A stretch of 36,441 nt of DNA from Hyphomonas sp. (GCA_016124495.1 WGNP01000014.1:1-36441), one strand, 5' to 3'. Counted from the first letter of the stretch, positions 15,493 to 24,177 are shown. Translations and numbers: made by a program. The notes: generated from the letters alone by a model not told the origin.

Positions 15493-16052
15493 TCAAAGCT
15501 CCGGCGTCCGGCAGCTCATCGGGTGCATCAGGTTGGGCCCGGCCGCCTTCACCGGCCAGGTAAACCCCGTGACCAGCCCCTCGAGCTTGCGGCTGCCGCG
15601 CCGCGTCCGGAACCGCTGCCGGCGGCGATCCCTCCTCCCGCTCCACGGCGCAGAAAAATGCCTGTAGCCGCGCGCCCGCGGCGCGTGTGCCTCGCGTGCA
15701 TTCAACAAGGCATGCCTGAGCCCCTGGCCACGCAGGCCGGCCGCAGGACGGGCTCGCCTAAACAGAACGGCGAGCTGAGCGGGAAGCGAGCTTGAACCCG
15801 CGGTCCTTGAAACCCGGCATGATGCCCCGACAGCGCCGAGCCCGGCGCGCAACCGGCAATATCGCCCGGCTCTGTCTCTGCCGCCACGATGAAGCTCTCC
15901 TGTGCCGCCGAGAAATCACTCAGGTATCGCCTCTCGTAGCCAGGTGACCGCGCGTACAGGCACGCAAACGCCGGGAACACATCGGTCCGCAAGGCCGCCA
16001 GCGCGGGGAGGGCGCGTTCGAGGTCTTCTCCGGTCAGCGCCCGCGTCTTCAT
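15493..16052 (-). pseudogene. GNAT acetyltransferase gene, frameshifted
   Basis: From ATG 16052 the first frame reads MKTRALTGEDLERALPALAALRTDVFPAF, FIVAAE, GCAPGSALSGHHAGF and FCLGEPVLRPA, a GNAT N-acetyltransferase N-terminal and central part. Around 15735 the coding frame changes: the next segment, GLRGQGLRHALLNAREAHAPRARGYRHF (the acetyl-CoA-binding R-G-x-G-L region), and the C-terminal GLVTGFTWP...HPMS are in another frame, ending at TGA 15493. At least one frameshift therefore breaks the gene. It overlaps the upstream NTF2-like pseudogene by four bases (ATGA), so the two formed an operon. Confidence 0.75.
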
Positions 16053-16440
16053 GAAACCTGCCGGATCCATTGCTTGAGATTATAGCAGGTGGTGACGCGC
16101 TGGACGGCGCCGACCTAGACGTCAAAGAAGGCGCCTGCGGGAAGGCGGCCCGTCTGTCGGTGTGCTTCCGGCGGGCCCGGGTCGGTCTTCTTTCAGGCGC
16201 CGTTGACGATGAACTGCGCCGCGGCGCGCTTGCCATAGGCTGAGGGCATCACGATAATATCCGTAAGCAGCTCGTCATAGCAGTTGTTCATGTGGGCGAT
16301 GAATCCGGCGAAGGCTTTGCGCCCGCCGCGCCAGTCATCCTCGTTGACGAGTTGGGACAGCGTCTCGGACACGCAGGCCGCCATCCCTCGCGTTGAAGGC
16401 GGCCTAGTCGCAGGTGATCAGATCCGTAGTCCGGGTCAGT
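16049..16440 (-). pseudogene. NTF2-like / ketosteroid isomerase-related gene, multiple stops
   Basis: The remnant reads, in order: TDLITCD, stop, AAFNARD, a frame change, MAACVSETLSQLVNEDDWRGGRKAFAGF and TDIIVMPSAYGKRAAAQFIVNGA, stop, KTDPGPPEAH, QTGRLPAGAFFDV, stop, then RVTTCYNLKQWIRQVS and TGA at 16049-16051. This is the ordered pattern of a SnoaL/NTF2-like small protein (ketosteroid isomerase-related, about 130 residues), with three in-frame stop codons and one frameshift. It follows the sterol desaturase-family gene directly and overlaps the GNAT pseudogene. No functional product is expected. Confidence 0.75.
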
Positions 16441-17365
16441 CAGGAAGTCCCGGTTGTCCCGCCTGGTCGGGGTGCGTTTGCACATAGGCGCGCTTCATTT
16501 CGATAGACCGGTTGTGCGCCCCGTCCGGGCTCCAGCCCGGCGCGTTCACCGCCCGTCCTGCCCAGCGCCAGGGCCGCAGCCCATCGTGCGCGCAGTCCCG
16601 CAGGAACCCGCCGAGCTCATGGAACGCGATCACGAACGGGTTGTAGGTGCCGACCGGTTTGACGATCCCATAGACCGGCCGCTCATCATCCAGCTCCGGC
16701 ACAAAGCTGGCGAACATCTTGTCCCAGATAATGAACACGCCGGCATAGTTCGCATCGAGGTAACGCGGGTTCGTCGCATGATGCACGCGGTGATGGCTCG
16801 GCGTGTTCATCACCGCCTCGAACCAGCCCGGCATCCGTTTGATCGCCTCAGTGTGAATCCAGAATTGATAGAGGAGATTGATCCCGCCCACGAAGGCGAT
16901 GACGTAGGGGTGGAACCCGATCCACACCATCGGCAGTCCGAGCAGAATCAGGCCCGTGAACGGGCCGAACCAGGGTTGGCGCAGGGCGGTCGTCAGGTTG
17001 TAGTGCTCGGAGGAATGGTGCGTTACATGTTCCATCCAGAACCAGCGCATCCGGTGCGCAAACCGGTGTTTCCAGTAGTAAACGAAATCATACAGCACGA
17101 AGGCCAGAACGAGGGTCCACCAGGTGAAGGGCAGGGTGGCGATCCGGTACGGCCAGAGCAACGCCATCATCCAGACGAAGATCGCCGCGGTCAGCGTGTT
17201 CACGACGAGGTTGCCGATGCCCATCGCCATTGAGGCAAAGGCGTCTTTCGTGTCGTAGCGGCCCGATGCCCGGCCGGTCTTCACCGCCCACCATTCGAGG
17301 GCGACCGCGAGCACGAAGAACGGCGCGGCCAGGGTGGTCACTTCGGGGAGAGGTACAAATTCCAT
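16436..17365 (-). CDS. Sterol desaturase / fatty acid hydroxylase family membrane protein
   Basis: A 309-residue integral membrane di-iron enzyme. Four or five hydrophobic helices and the three histidine clusters are visible: HRFAH (100-104), HVTHH (113-117) and HHRVHH (191-196), the metal ligands of the fatty-acid hydroxylase superfamily. Members hydroxylate or desaturate sterols, hopanoids, carotenoids or fatty acids using O2. The family motif NPRYLDANYAGVFIIWDKMFASF follows the last box. The C-terminus (residues 265-309) is soluble. The start at 17365 lies 112 bases from the divergent enoyl-CoA hydratase gene. Exact substrate not deducible. Confidence 0.93.
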   Translation of the reverse strand: MEFVPLPEVTTLAAPFFVLAVALEWWAVKTGRASGRYDTKDAFASMAMGIGNLVVNTLTAAIFVWMMALLWPYRIATLPFTWWTLVLAFVLYDFVYYWKHRFAHRMRWFWMEHVTHHSSEHYNLTTALRQPWFGPFTGLILLGLPMVWIGFHPYVIAFVGGINLLYQFWIHTEAIKRMPGWFEAVMNTPSHHRVHHATNPRYLDANYAGVFIIWDKMFASFVPELDDERPVYGIVKPVGTYNPFVIAFHELGGFLRDCAHDGLRPWRWAGRAVNAPGWSPDGAHNRSIEMKRAYVQTHPDQAGQPGLPD

Positions 17366-17477
17366 CCCCCAGCGCTAGCGAAAAATGACGCCGCCGTCAC
17401 CCCTTGGGGCAGCGCTTGACGGACGCCGGGGAAGGGGCCCCTTGTCGCACCCGGATCCATCAACCGGAGGAAATCGC

Positions 17478-18389
17478 ATGGCTCGCCCCAAAGAGTTCAA
17501 GGAAATCATTCTCGACATCGAGGACGGCATCGCCACGCTGACCCTCAACCGTCCGGACAAGATGAACGCCTTCACCGGCGTGATGATGTACGAGATGATC
17601 GAAGCCTTCGACATCACCGACAAGGACGACAGTGTCAAAGCCGTGATCGTCACCGGCAGCGGCGACCGCGCCTTCTGCGCCGGGGCGGATCTTTCCGCCG
17701 GCGCAAAGACGTTCGACTATGACGCCCGCGCCGGAGACGGCGAAAAGGGCCGTACGGAGAACATCGACATACAGCGTGACGGCGGCGGCCGCGTCACCCT
17801 GCGCATCTTCGAAAGCCTCAAGCCGGTCATCGGCGCCATCAACGGCGCAGCGGTCGGTATAGGCGTCACCATGCAGCTGCCGATGGATATCCGCATCGCG
17901 TCCGACAACGCGCGCTTCGGCTTCGTCTTCAACAGGCGCGGCATCAACCCGGAAGCCGCCTCCAGCTGGTTCCTGCCGCGCCTCGTCGGCATCCAGCAGG
18001 CGCTCGAATGGTGCTATACGGGGCGCGTCTTCCCGGCCTCCGAAGCGCACAGTGGCGGCCTTGTCAGCAAGGTTGTTCCGCAGGCTGAGCTCATGACCGT
18101 TGCCCGCGCGCTCGCCAAGGAAATCGCTGACAATACCGCGCCGGTCTCCAACGCCCTGACCCGCCAGATGATGTGGCGCATGCTCGGCGCCTCGCATCCG
18201 ATGGACGCGCACATCGTAGACTCCGCTGCCATCTACTCGCGCGGCAAGACGCCGGATGCGAAAGAGGGTGTCATGAGCTTCCTTGAGAAGCGCACGCCGA
18301 CCTATCCGGTTAAGGTCTCCGACGGCATGCCGAACTTCTTCCCCTGGTGGGAAGAGCGCGAATTCGAATGGATTGGCGGCAAGGACTGA
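17478..18389 (+). CDS. Enoyl-CoA hydratase/isomerase family protein (crotonase)
   Basis: A 303-residue crotonase-fold enzyme of fatty-acid beta-oxidation type. The oxyanion-hole segments AFCAGAD (65-71) and NGAAVGIGV (122-130) are present, as is the RRGINPEAASSWFLPRLVG region carrying the usual catalytic glutamate. The start is fixed by GGAGGA (17466-17471) seven bases before ATG 17478; the frame is open upstream but unsupported. It is slightly longer than the usual 260 residues, with an insertion at about 75-105 (AGAKTFDYDARAGDGEK) and a C-terminal extension. It precedes the CinA-domain gene by four bases and probably shares a transcript. Confidence 0.94.
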   Translation: MARPKEFKEIILDIEDGIATLTLNRPDKMNAFTGVMMYEMIEAFDITDKDDSVKAVIVTGSGDRAFCAGADLSAGAKTFDYDARAGDGEKGRTENIDIQRDGGGRVTLRIFESLKPVIGAINGAAVGIGVTMQLPMDIRIASDNARFGFVFNRRGINPEAASSWFLPRLVGIQQALEWCYTGRVFPASEAHSGGLVSKVVPQAELMTVARALAKEIADNTAPVSNALTRQMMWRMLGASHPMDAHIVDSAAIYSRGKTPDAKEGVMSFLEKRTPTYPVKVSDGMPNFFPWWEEREFEWIGGKD

Positions 18390-18393
18390 TTCT

Positions 18394-18879
18394 GTGCAAT
18401 CGCTGCTGCCCCTGGCAACACAGATCGGCGCGCGTCTCAGGGCGCGCGCCGAAACTGTCGCCATCTCTGAATCCTCCGCTGGCGGACTGATCTCCGCCGC
18501 CATCCTTGCGGTGCCCGGCGCCTCTGCGTGGTACAGGGGCGGCGGCGTGATCTATACGCCGCAGGCGTTCCGCGGCCTGCTCGGGTTGCGCCGCGAAGAC
18601 CTAGGCGACATGCGCTCCTCCACGGAGCCCTATGCCCGGCTCCTGGCGCGCACCATCGCCGGCAAGCTCGACGCCCATTGGGGCCTCTGCGAGACCGGCG
18701 CCTCAGGCCCCACCGGCAATGGCTATGGCGACGCCGCCGGCCACACCTGCGTGGCACTCTTCGGGCCCGGCAAGTTCGAAGTCTCCCGCACGCTCGAAAC
18801 CGGCCTCACGGACCGGCCCGAAAACATGCGCCTTTTCGCCCGCGAAGCGCTTGAATTGCTGCGCGCTGCGCTGGACTGA
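18394..18879 (+). CDS. CinA C-terminal domain protein (nicotinamide-nucleotide amidase-like)
   Basis: A 161-residue protein made only of the CinA/PncC C-terminal domain, which deamidates NMN to nicotinate mononucleotide in the pyridine nucleotide salvage cycle. The ISESSAGGLISAAI motif (25-38) with its catalytic serine and WYRGGGVIYT, and ETGASGPTGN further on, are diagnostic. The start is GTG 18394, preceded by AAGGA (18380-18384) inside the end of the upstream gene; the longer open frame from 18283 is antisense to nothing and is noise. Compared with stand-alone PncC the length is normal. Confidence 0.88.
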   Translation: MQSLLPLATQIGARLRARAETVAISESSAGGLISAAILAVPGASAWYRGGGVIYTPQAFRGLLGLRREDLGDMRSSTEPYARLLARTIAGKLDAHWGLCETGASGPTGNGYGDAAGHTCVALFGPGKFEVSRTLETGLTDRPENMRLFAREALELLRAALD

Positions 18880-18954
18880 TCCTGATCGAATAGGTTCAAC
18901 CGTGAAGCTGACCCTGGCGCTCGATTGCGATTGCTGCACGATCAGTCCTGACGG

Positions 18955-19442
18955 CATCACCTGCGACTGCAGCTGATCGATCCCGGCCGCGGTGTATCCA
19001 ACTGCAATTTCCGCTGAAACCCGCTCCGTGCCGATCACGATATCCGCCGCCGGCATCGCGCGCTCGCAGGCTCTGAACTACGATTTCAGCCGCGCCAGAG
19101 GGCAGCATGGCGCTGCTTGGCGAACCTGTTGCGGTCCCTGTTCGCGAACCGTGACATCTGTCCGTCTGCGGAGATTTTGAAATGCACCAGCAAGACCCCG
19201 CCGCCTGTGCGGCGCACAAGCCCGGCCACACCCATTGCAAAATCTGCAAACGCCGACCCTTCCGGCTGGAACGTGAAGACCCGCGAGCGGTCTTCGGCTC
19301 CCGCCGCTTCGAACACGTTCATCCGGAACTGCTCGCGCAACCGCACGAAGGACGGTGATCCGAACGGCAACACCGGCGCCGCAGTATCGTCGCCTAGGTG
19401 ATTGCAGAACAGCGCAAGGCCGGTCATCTCGGCCACGCGCGC
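18955..19442 (-). pseudogene. P-loop kinase-like gene remnant, Walker A lost
   Basis: The remnant reads HLGDDTAAPVLPFGSPSFVRLREQF, NVFEAAGAEDRSRVFTFQPEGSAFADF and AGLVRRTGGGVLLVHFKIS, the middle of a small P-loop (shikimate-kinase-like) nucleotide-binding protein. The frame then shifts to LARLKS, TAG, FRACERAMPAADIVIGTERVSAEIAV, its C-terminal part. The N-terminal 30 or so residues that should carry the GxxGxGK Walker A motif are missing: immediately upstream is the dnaB stop codon (19443). The gene thus has a 5' truncation, a frameshift and a stop. End coordinates are approximate. Confidence 0.65.
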
Positions 19443-20933
19443 CTATTCGAATGGATTGTTCGACTTTGACGCGTCGTACTCAAGGTTTCCGAAGCGCGTG
19501 ACCCGCGCATCGAAGGCAAGCTTCACGGTGCCGATCGGGCCGTGGCGCTGTTTGGATACGATCACTTCTGCCGTCCCGAACACCTGGTCCATCCGCGCCC
19601 GCCAGGCTTTCCATTTATCATTCGAGGACGGATCATTCGGGTCTGCCGGTGGCTCGGTGCGCGAAAGGTAATACTCCTCCCGGAATACGAACATCACGAT
19701 ATCAGCATCCTGCTCGATCGACCCCGATTCGCGCAGGTCCGACAGTTGCGGGCGCTTGTCATCGCGCTGCTCCACTGCGCGCGAAAGCTGCGACAGGGCC
19801 ATCACCGGCACGTTCAGGTCTTTTGCCAGCGCCTTGAGGGCTGTGGTGATCTGCGTCACTTCCTGCACGCGGTTGGCGTTCGAGTTGGACGCTGTGGTGA
19901 TCAGCTGCAGATAGTCGATCACGATCAGGTCCAGCCCCGTCGACCTGCGCAGACGGCGCGCGCGGGCCGTCAGCTCGCCGATCGAGATGCCGCCGGTATC
20001 GTCGATGTAGAGTGGCAGGTTCTGCATCTCGGCGGTCGCTTCGGAGAGGCGTTCGAAGTCGGCCTTCGACAGTTTTCCCTGCCGGATGTCATGCGAACTG
20101 ATGCCGGTGCGCTCGGCCAGGATACGCGTGGCCAGCTGCTCACTCGACATCTCCAGCGAGAAGAAGGCGACTATCCCTCCGTCCACGGTCTTTCGTGAGC
20201 CGTCTTCCTGTGCTTCGTACTTGTAGGCATTGGCCACGTTGTAAGCGATGTTGGTCGCGAGCGATGTCTTGCCCATCGACGGGCGACCGGCGAGGATCAG
20301 CAAGTCCGAGCGGTGGAATCCGCCAAGCTGCTCGTCGAGATCGCGCAGCGCTGAGGGAATTCCGGCAATCTTGCCGCCGCGTTTGAACGCCGCTTCGGCG
20401 GTGACCAGCGATTCGGCGAGCGCTTCGGCAAAGCTGGAGAAGCCGCGCTCAGAGCTGCCGCGTTCGGCGAGTTCGAACAGGGCACGCTCCGCCTTGTTGA
20501 TCAGTGTCGAACCTGTGTCGTCATCTTCCGGCGTGAGGGACGCCGCCTGGATTCCGCCGCCGACGCGGATCAGTTCCCGCCGGATCGCCAGGTCCCGGAT
20601 TATCCGCGCATAATCCTTGACCTCGGGTCCGAAGGCGGCGGCGTCCAGCAGGTCGACGAGGTATTTGCCGCCGCCGATCTCGGTCAGCTTTTCCTTTTGC
20701 TCGAAATGCTCGCGCAGTGTCACACCGTCCGCCACCCGGCCGGTCTGGATCATGTTGGAGGCGACTTCGTAGAGCAGGTTGTGGGCCGGGGCGTAAAAGT
20801 CGACCGGGCGCAGGATATCCGCAATGTACTGGTAGACGTTGTTGTCAAACAGGATCGCGCCCAGCACGGCGGCTTCGGCGGCAAGGTTATGCGGCGAGAC
20901 AACGGGCGTGTGCGAGGTCGTTTGCTGGTTCAT
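19443..20933 (-). CDS. dnaB: Replicative DNA helicase DnaB
   Basis: DnaB is the hexameric helicase that unwinds the replication fork. The 496-residue product has the N-terminal helical domain with SPHNLAAEAAVLGAILFD (13-30), a linker, and the RecA-like ATPase with Walker A AGRPSMGKTS (215-224), Walker B LIVIDYLQL (336-344) and the arginine-finger region YYLSR. No intein is present. It sits downstream of rplI, as in many alphaproteobacteria, but is separated from it by a strong terminator, so it has its own promoter in the 20934-21000 gap. Confidence 0.98.
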   Translation of the reverse strand: MNQQTTSHTPVVSPHNLAAEAAVLGAILFDNNVYQYIADILRPVDFYAPAHNLLYEVASNMIQTGRVADGVTLREHFEQKEKLTEIGGGKYLVDLLDAAAFGPEVKDYARIIRDLAIRRELIRVGGGIQAASLTPEDDDTGSTLINKAERALFELAERGSSERGFSSFAEALAESLVTAEAAFKRGGKIAGIPSALRDLDEQLGGFHRSDLLILAGRPSMGKTSLATNIAYNVANAYKYEAQEDGSRKTVDGGIVAFFSLEMSSEQLATRILAERTGISSHDIRQGKLSKADFERLSEATAEMQNLPLYIDDTGGISIGELTARARRLRRSTGLDLIVIDYLQLITTASNSNANRVQEVTQITTALKALAKDLNVPVMALSQLSRAVEQRDDKRPQLSDLRESGSIEQDADIVMFVFREEYYLSRTEPPADPNDPSSNDKWKAWRARMDQVFGTAEVIVSKQRHGPIGTVKLAFDARVTRFGNLEYDASKSNNPFE

Positions 20934-21000
20934 GCGGGCATATTAACCCAAGGCCCGCCCGAAGGCTTGGGGGCAGTTTCAGATTCGAAAAACGAATCAC

Positions 21001-21037
21001 AGAAAAGTAAAAGCCGCAGCTGTTTCCAGCCGCGGCT
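21001..21037 (-). terminator. Intrinsic terminator of the rpsF-rpsR-rplI operon
   Basis: On the minus strand AGCCGCGGCTG and CAGCTGCGGCT form an 11-bp stem with one G-T wobble and a GAAA tetraloop (21012-21037), followed by TTTTACTTTTC (21001-21011). It lies 27 bases after the rplI stop. Confidence 0.92.
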
Positions 21038-21064
21038 CCTGTTTCTGGTCCGTGTGGACGAAGA

Positions 21065-21646
21065 CTAGTCGTCGTCGCCGGCCGGGCCGCGCTCGGCAGC
21101 AGCTTGTGCCAGTTCACCGGCCTGTTCGGCAGCAAACGCAGCGTTGGCGGCCTGCAGGGCTTCAGCGATGTTCTCGCCTTTGGCCTGACGCTCGGCTTCT
21201 TCGTTCGACCGGGCGACGTTGACCTGAACCTTCACGGCCACTTCGGCGTGCAGGCGTATGGACACATCATAGATGCCGATCGATTTGATCGGCTTGTCGA
21301 GACGCACGGAATTGCGCGGTACCTGGTGACCTGCCGCTTCGGCAGCCTCCGCCACGTCGCGGGCCGAGACCGACCCGTAGAGCTGACCGGTTTCGCCGGC
21401 CTGACGGATCAGGACGAACACCGCGCCTTCGAGTTTTTCGGCATCGGTTCTGGCGGCGTCGCGGGCAGCGGCGTTCCGCGCTTCGATCGCTTCACGCTCG
21501 TGTTCGAAGCGTTTGCGGTTGCGGTCGTTGGCGACCAGCGCTTTACCTTGCGGGATCAGGAAGTTGCGGCCGAACCCGTTTTTGACGCGGACTTCGTCGC
21601 CGATCTTGCCGAGCCGTTCGATGCGCTCAAGGAGAATGACTTGCAT
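21065..21646 (-). CDS. rplI: 50S ribosomal protein L9
   Basis: L9 binds 23S rRNA domain V through its N-terminal domain and extends a long helix to a second domain, limiting frameshifting. The 193-residue product starts MQVILLERIERLGKIGDEVRVKNGFGRNFLIPQGKA, the canonical L9 N-terminus, with GQLYGSVSARDVAEA and the IRLHAEVAVKVQVNV C-terminal domain after it. It carries an extra alanine/acid-rich tail of about 45 residues (ending AAAERGPAGDDD), common in alphaproteobacterial L9. It is the third gene of the rpsF-rpsR-rplI operon, 12 bases after rpsR, with a Shine-Dalgarno GGAGAGG. Confidence 0.98.
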   Translation of the reverse strand: MQVILLERIERLGKIGDEVRVKNGFGRNFLIPQGKALVANDRNRKRFEHEREAIEARNAAARDAARTDAEKLEGAVFVLIRQAGETGQLYGSVSARDVAEAAEAAGHQVPRNSVRLDKPIKSIGIYDVSIRLHAEVAVKVQVNVARSNEEAERQAKGENIAEALQAANAAFAAEQAGELAQAAAERGPAGDDD

Positions 21647-21658
21647 GTGGGCCTCTCC

Positions 21659-21913
21659 TTATACAGCGAACGGAATGAGTGCGAGCATGCGGGCCCGCTT
21701 GATGGCCTGTGCCAGCTTGCGCTGGTTTTTCAGGTTCACGGCGGTGATGCGGCTAGGTACGATTTTCCCTTTTTCAGAGATGTAGCGCTGCAGCATCTTG
21801 ACGTCTTTGTAGTCGATTTCCTGTGCGTGCTCGCCCGTGAACGGGTCGACCTTGCGCCGGCGGCCGAAGGGGCGGCGGGCAGGAATGTTCGTGATGTTGA
21901 TTTTCTGTGCCAT
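21659..21913 (-). CDS. rpsR: 30S ribosomal protein S18
   Basis: An 84-residue S18, with [39 protein letters not shown] and [21 protein letters not shown], all diagnostic. S18 binds the 30S platform as a dimer with S6, whose gene lies directly upstream (19-base gap). S6 and S18 together can repress their own operon by binding the leader. Length and sequence are normal; no zinc ligands are seen. Confidence 0.98.
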   Translation of the reverse strand: MAQKINITNIPARRPFGRRRKVDPFTGEHAQEIDYKDVKMLQRYISEKGKIVPSRITAVNLKNQRKLAQAIKRARMLALIPFAV

Positions 21914-21931
21914 TGGATCTGTTCCTTACCC

Positions 21932-22273
21932 TTAATCGCGCGGACGGCGTTCTTTGCGCGACAGAACCACGGAGGGCTCGTCGGACAGCGTTTCGACGCG
22001 GACGGTCAGGTAGCGCATCACGTCTTCCGAGATGCGCTGGCGGCGTTCGAGTTCGTGGATCGCGGCAGGCGGTCCATCGATGTTGATGCAGGAGTAATGA
22101 CCCTTGCGCTGTTTCTTGATCGGATAGGCGAGGCTGCGCAGGCCCCAGTATTCCGTCCGGCCGACGGTTGCGCCTTTTTCCTTGAGAAACGCGCTCATCT
22201 CTTCGACGAAGGTTTCCACCTGGGCCGGCGAAATGTCAGGTCGTGTGATCACGACGTGTTCGTATAGTGCCAT
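21932..22273 (-). CDS. rpsF: 30S ribosomal protein S6
   Basis: A 113-residue S6, starting MALYEHVVITRPDISPAQVE and containing TEYWGLRSLAYPIKKQRKGHYSCINIDGPP, the conserved beta-sheet and S18-contacting core. It is the first gene of the rpsF-rpsR-rplI operon. The C-terminal end SRKERRPRD is basic; the Glu-rich tail modified by RimK in E. coli is absent. The gene is divergent from fabD, with a 213-base leader between them that contains a strong hairpin. Confidence 0.98.
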   Translation of the reverse strand: MALYEHVVITRPDISPAQVETFVEEMSAFLKEKGATVGRTEYWGLRSLAYPIKKQRKGHYSCINIDGPPAAIHELERRQRISEDVMRYLTVRVETLSDEPSVVLSRKERRPRD

Positions 22274-22346
22274 GTTTTCATTCCCGAAATTCGAAGATGC
22301 GGCGCTGGGGGGCGGGAGACCCGAACCAGCGATGGCCCCTCTTTTT

Positions 22347-22396
22347 CCGGCTCATTCCGGGGACTTGAGGACCGCACCTTGCTGCGAAGGGCGGTC
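22347..22396 (-). promoter_or_regulatory. Hairpins in the rpsF leader
   Basis: A strong hairpin spans 22370-22396: GACCGC(A)CCTT pairs with AAGGGCGGTC across a six-base loop, perfect except for one bulge. A second, CCGG/CCGG with a six-base loop, is at 22347-22360. Both lie in the transcribed leader of rpsF if the promoter is further upstream. S6:S18 complexes are known to autoregulate through such leaders in several bacteria, but I cannot confirm the published motif here. Confidence 0.35.
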
Positions 22397-22486
22397 TAAA
22401 GCCCATCTGGTCGCAGATTTCAAGCGCTTGCATGCCGGAAGGGTGCGCTTTAGCACGGCCAAAACAACTGGAGGCCCGGTAATCAT

Positions 22487-23434
22487 ATGACGCTGGCATT
22501 CATCTTTCCGGGGCAGGGCAGCCAGGAAATCGGCATGGGCCGCGCGCTCGCCGAGGCCTTTCCGGCCGCCAGGGCCGTTTTCGAGGAAGTCGACGCCGCC
22601 CTCGGGCAGGACCTGTCGGGCCTGATGTGGGGCGGCGATCTTGCCGAACTGACCCTCACCTCCAACGCCCAGCCCGCCCTGATGGCACACTCGGTCGCCG
22701 CTTACCGGGCGCTTGAGGCGAATTTCGGGATCACGGTGAAGGATGCCGCCTTCGTAGCCGGCCATTCCCTCGGCGAGTATTCGGCGCTCGCCGCTGCAGG
22801 GTCGATCAGCCTCGCGGACACCGCCCGCCTGCTGCGCATCCGCGGCAATGCCATGCAGTCCGCTGTGAAGCCCGGCGAGGGCGCGATGGCGGCCCTGCTC
22901 GGCGCCGAAGTCGATCAGGCTGAAGCTGCCTGCGCCGCGGGGCGTGCCACCGGCGGGGCCTGCGAGATCGCGAATGACAATGCGCCCGGCCAGCTGGTCA
23001 TCTCCGGCACCAAGGCCGCGATCGACGCGGCGGTGGCCTGGTCGCAGGCCAATGGCGTCAAGAAGGCCATGGCGCTGAACGTCTCAGCGCCGTTCCACTG
23101 TTCGCTGATGCAGCGCGCGGCCGACGCGATGGCCGAGGCGCTCGCGAAGACGGACATCAGGGCGCCCGGCGCGCCGCTCGTCGCCAACGTTTCGGCCACG
23201 TCCGTCACCGATCCGGAAACCATCCGGCAGAACCTCGTGAAGCAAGTCACTGGCCGCGTGCGCTGGACGGAGTCAGTCCGGTTCATGGTGGCGCAAGGCG
23301 TTACGATGACCGCCGAGACCGGCAATGGCAAAGTGCTCACTGTCATGCAGCGCCGCATCGAGAAATCCCTGAACGGCTTCACCCTCGGCTATCCCGAGGA
23401 CCTCGAAGCCTTCGCCAAAGCTCTCAAAGGATAA
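22487..23434 (+). CDS. fabD: Malonyl-CoA:ACP transacylase FabD
   Basis: FabD loads malonyl groups from CoA onto acyl carrier protein, the first committed step of type II fatty-acid synthesis. The 315-residue product has FPGQGSQ (7-13), the nucleophile serine S94 in AGHSLGEYSALAAAG, and the catalytic H204 in SAPFHCSLM. Full length and motif-complete. It starts a cluster fabD-fabG-acpP-fabF on the plus strand. The ribosome binding site GGAGG lies about twelve bases upstream of ATG 22487, a little far. Confidence 0.98.
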   Translation: MTLAFIFPGQGSQEIGMGRALAEAFPAARAVFEEVDAALGQDLSGLMWGGDLAELTLTSNAQPALMAHSVAAYRALEANFGITVKDAAFVAGHSLGEYSALAAAGSISLADTARLLRIRGNAMQSAVKPGEGAMAALLGAEVDQAEAACAAGRATGGACEIANDNAPGQLVISGTKAAIDAAVAWSQANGVKKAMALNVSAPFHCSLMQRAADAMAEALAKTDIRAPGAPLVANVSATSVTDPETIRQNLVKQVTGRVRWTESVRFMVAQGVTMTAETGNGKVLTVMQRRIEKSLNGFTLGYPEDLEAFAKALKG

Positions 23435-23439
23435 GAGAC

Positions 23440-24177
23440 ATGTTCGACCTCACTGGCCGCACGGCCCTTGTTACCGGCGCTTCGGGCGGTATTGGCCGCG
23501 CGATTGCTCTGGCGCTCTCGCAAGCCGGCGCCAAGGTCGCCCTGTCGGGCACGCGCGAAGCCGTGCTGCAGGAAGTCGCCGCGACCCTCAAGGGTGAGAG
23601 CGCCATCGTGGCGTGCAACCTGTCTGACCCGGCAGCCGTCGACGCGCTTGTCGGCCAGGCCGAGGCACTGCTCGGCCCGATCGACATCCTCGTCGCCAAT
23701 GCCGGCATCACGCGTGATAAATTGCTCATCCAGATGAAGGACGAGGACTGGAACGAAGTGATCAACGTCAACCTCGGCTCGTATTTCCGCCTCGCTAAAA
23801 CTGCCGTCCGGGGCATGATGAAGCGCCGCCATGGCCGTATCATCGGCATCACGTCGATTGTCGGCGTCACCGGAAACCCCGGACAGGCGAATTATTGTGC
23901 CTCGAAGGCTGGCATGATCGGCTTCACGAAATCACTCGCCCAGGAAGTCGCCAGCCGCTCGATCACCGCCAATACGATCGCCCCCGGCTTCATCGAATCG
24001 CCGATGACCGATGGCCTGCCGGACACGCAGAAACAGGCGCTTTTAGGTCAAATCCCCTCTGGCCGCCTGGGTCAGGGAAGCGACATTGCTGCAGCTGCGG
24101 TTTACCTAGCGTCCAACGAAGCGGCCTATGTTACAGGCCAAACCCTGCATGTTAACGGCGGCATGGCGATGATCTGA
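23440..24177 (+). CDS. fabG: 3-oxoacyl-ACP reductase FabG
   Basis: FabG reduces 3-ketoacyl-ACP with NADPH. The 245-residue short-chain dehydrogenase shows the cofactor motif TGASGGIGRAIA (12-23), N111 in NVNLGSYF and the catalytic set S139, Y152 and K156 in TSIVGVTGNPGQANYCASKAG. The C-terminal GQTLHVNGGMAMI is typical for FabG. It starts five bases after the fabD stop with AAAGGA as ribosome binding site, so the two are co-transcribed. Confidence 0.98.
   Translation: MFDLTGRTALVTGASGGIGRAIALALSQAGAKVALSGTREAVLQEVAATLKGESAIVACNLSDPAAVDALVGQAEALLGPIDILVANAGITRDKLLIQMKDEDWNEVINVNLGSYFRLAKTAVRGMMKRRHGRIIGITSIVGVTGNPGQANYCASKAGMIGFTKSLAQEVASRSITANTIAPGFIESPMTDGLPDTQKQALLGQIPSGRLGQGSDIAAAAVYLASNEAAYVTGQTLHVNGGMAMI

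Noticed and set aside
1117..19442. Repeated in-frame TAG codons in broken genes, suggesting amber recoding or suppression
   Set aside because: TAG is used as an ordinary terminal stop in intact genes of the window (DUF736, rplI, dnaB, gmk, S9 peptidase), and the broken genes also carry TGA stops and frameshifts.
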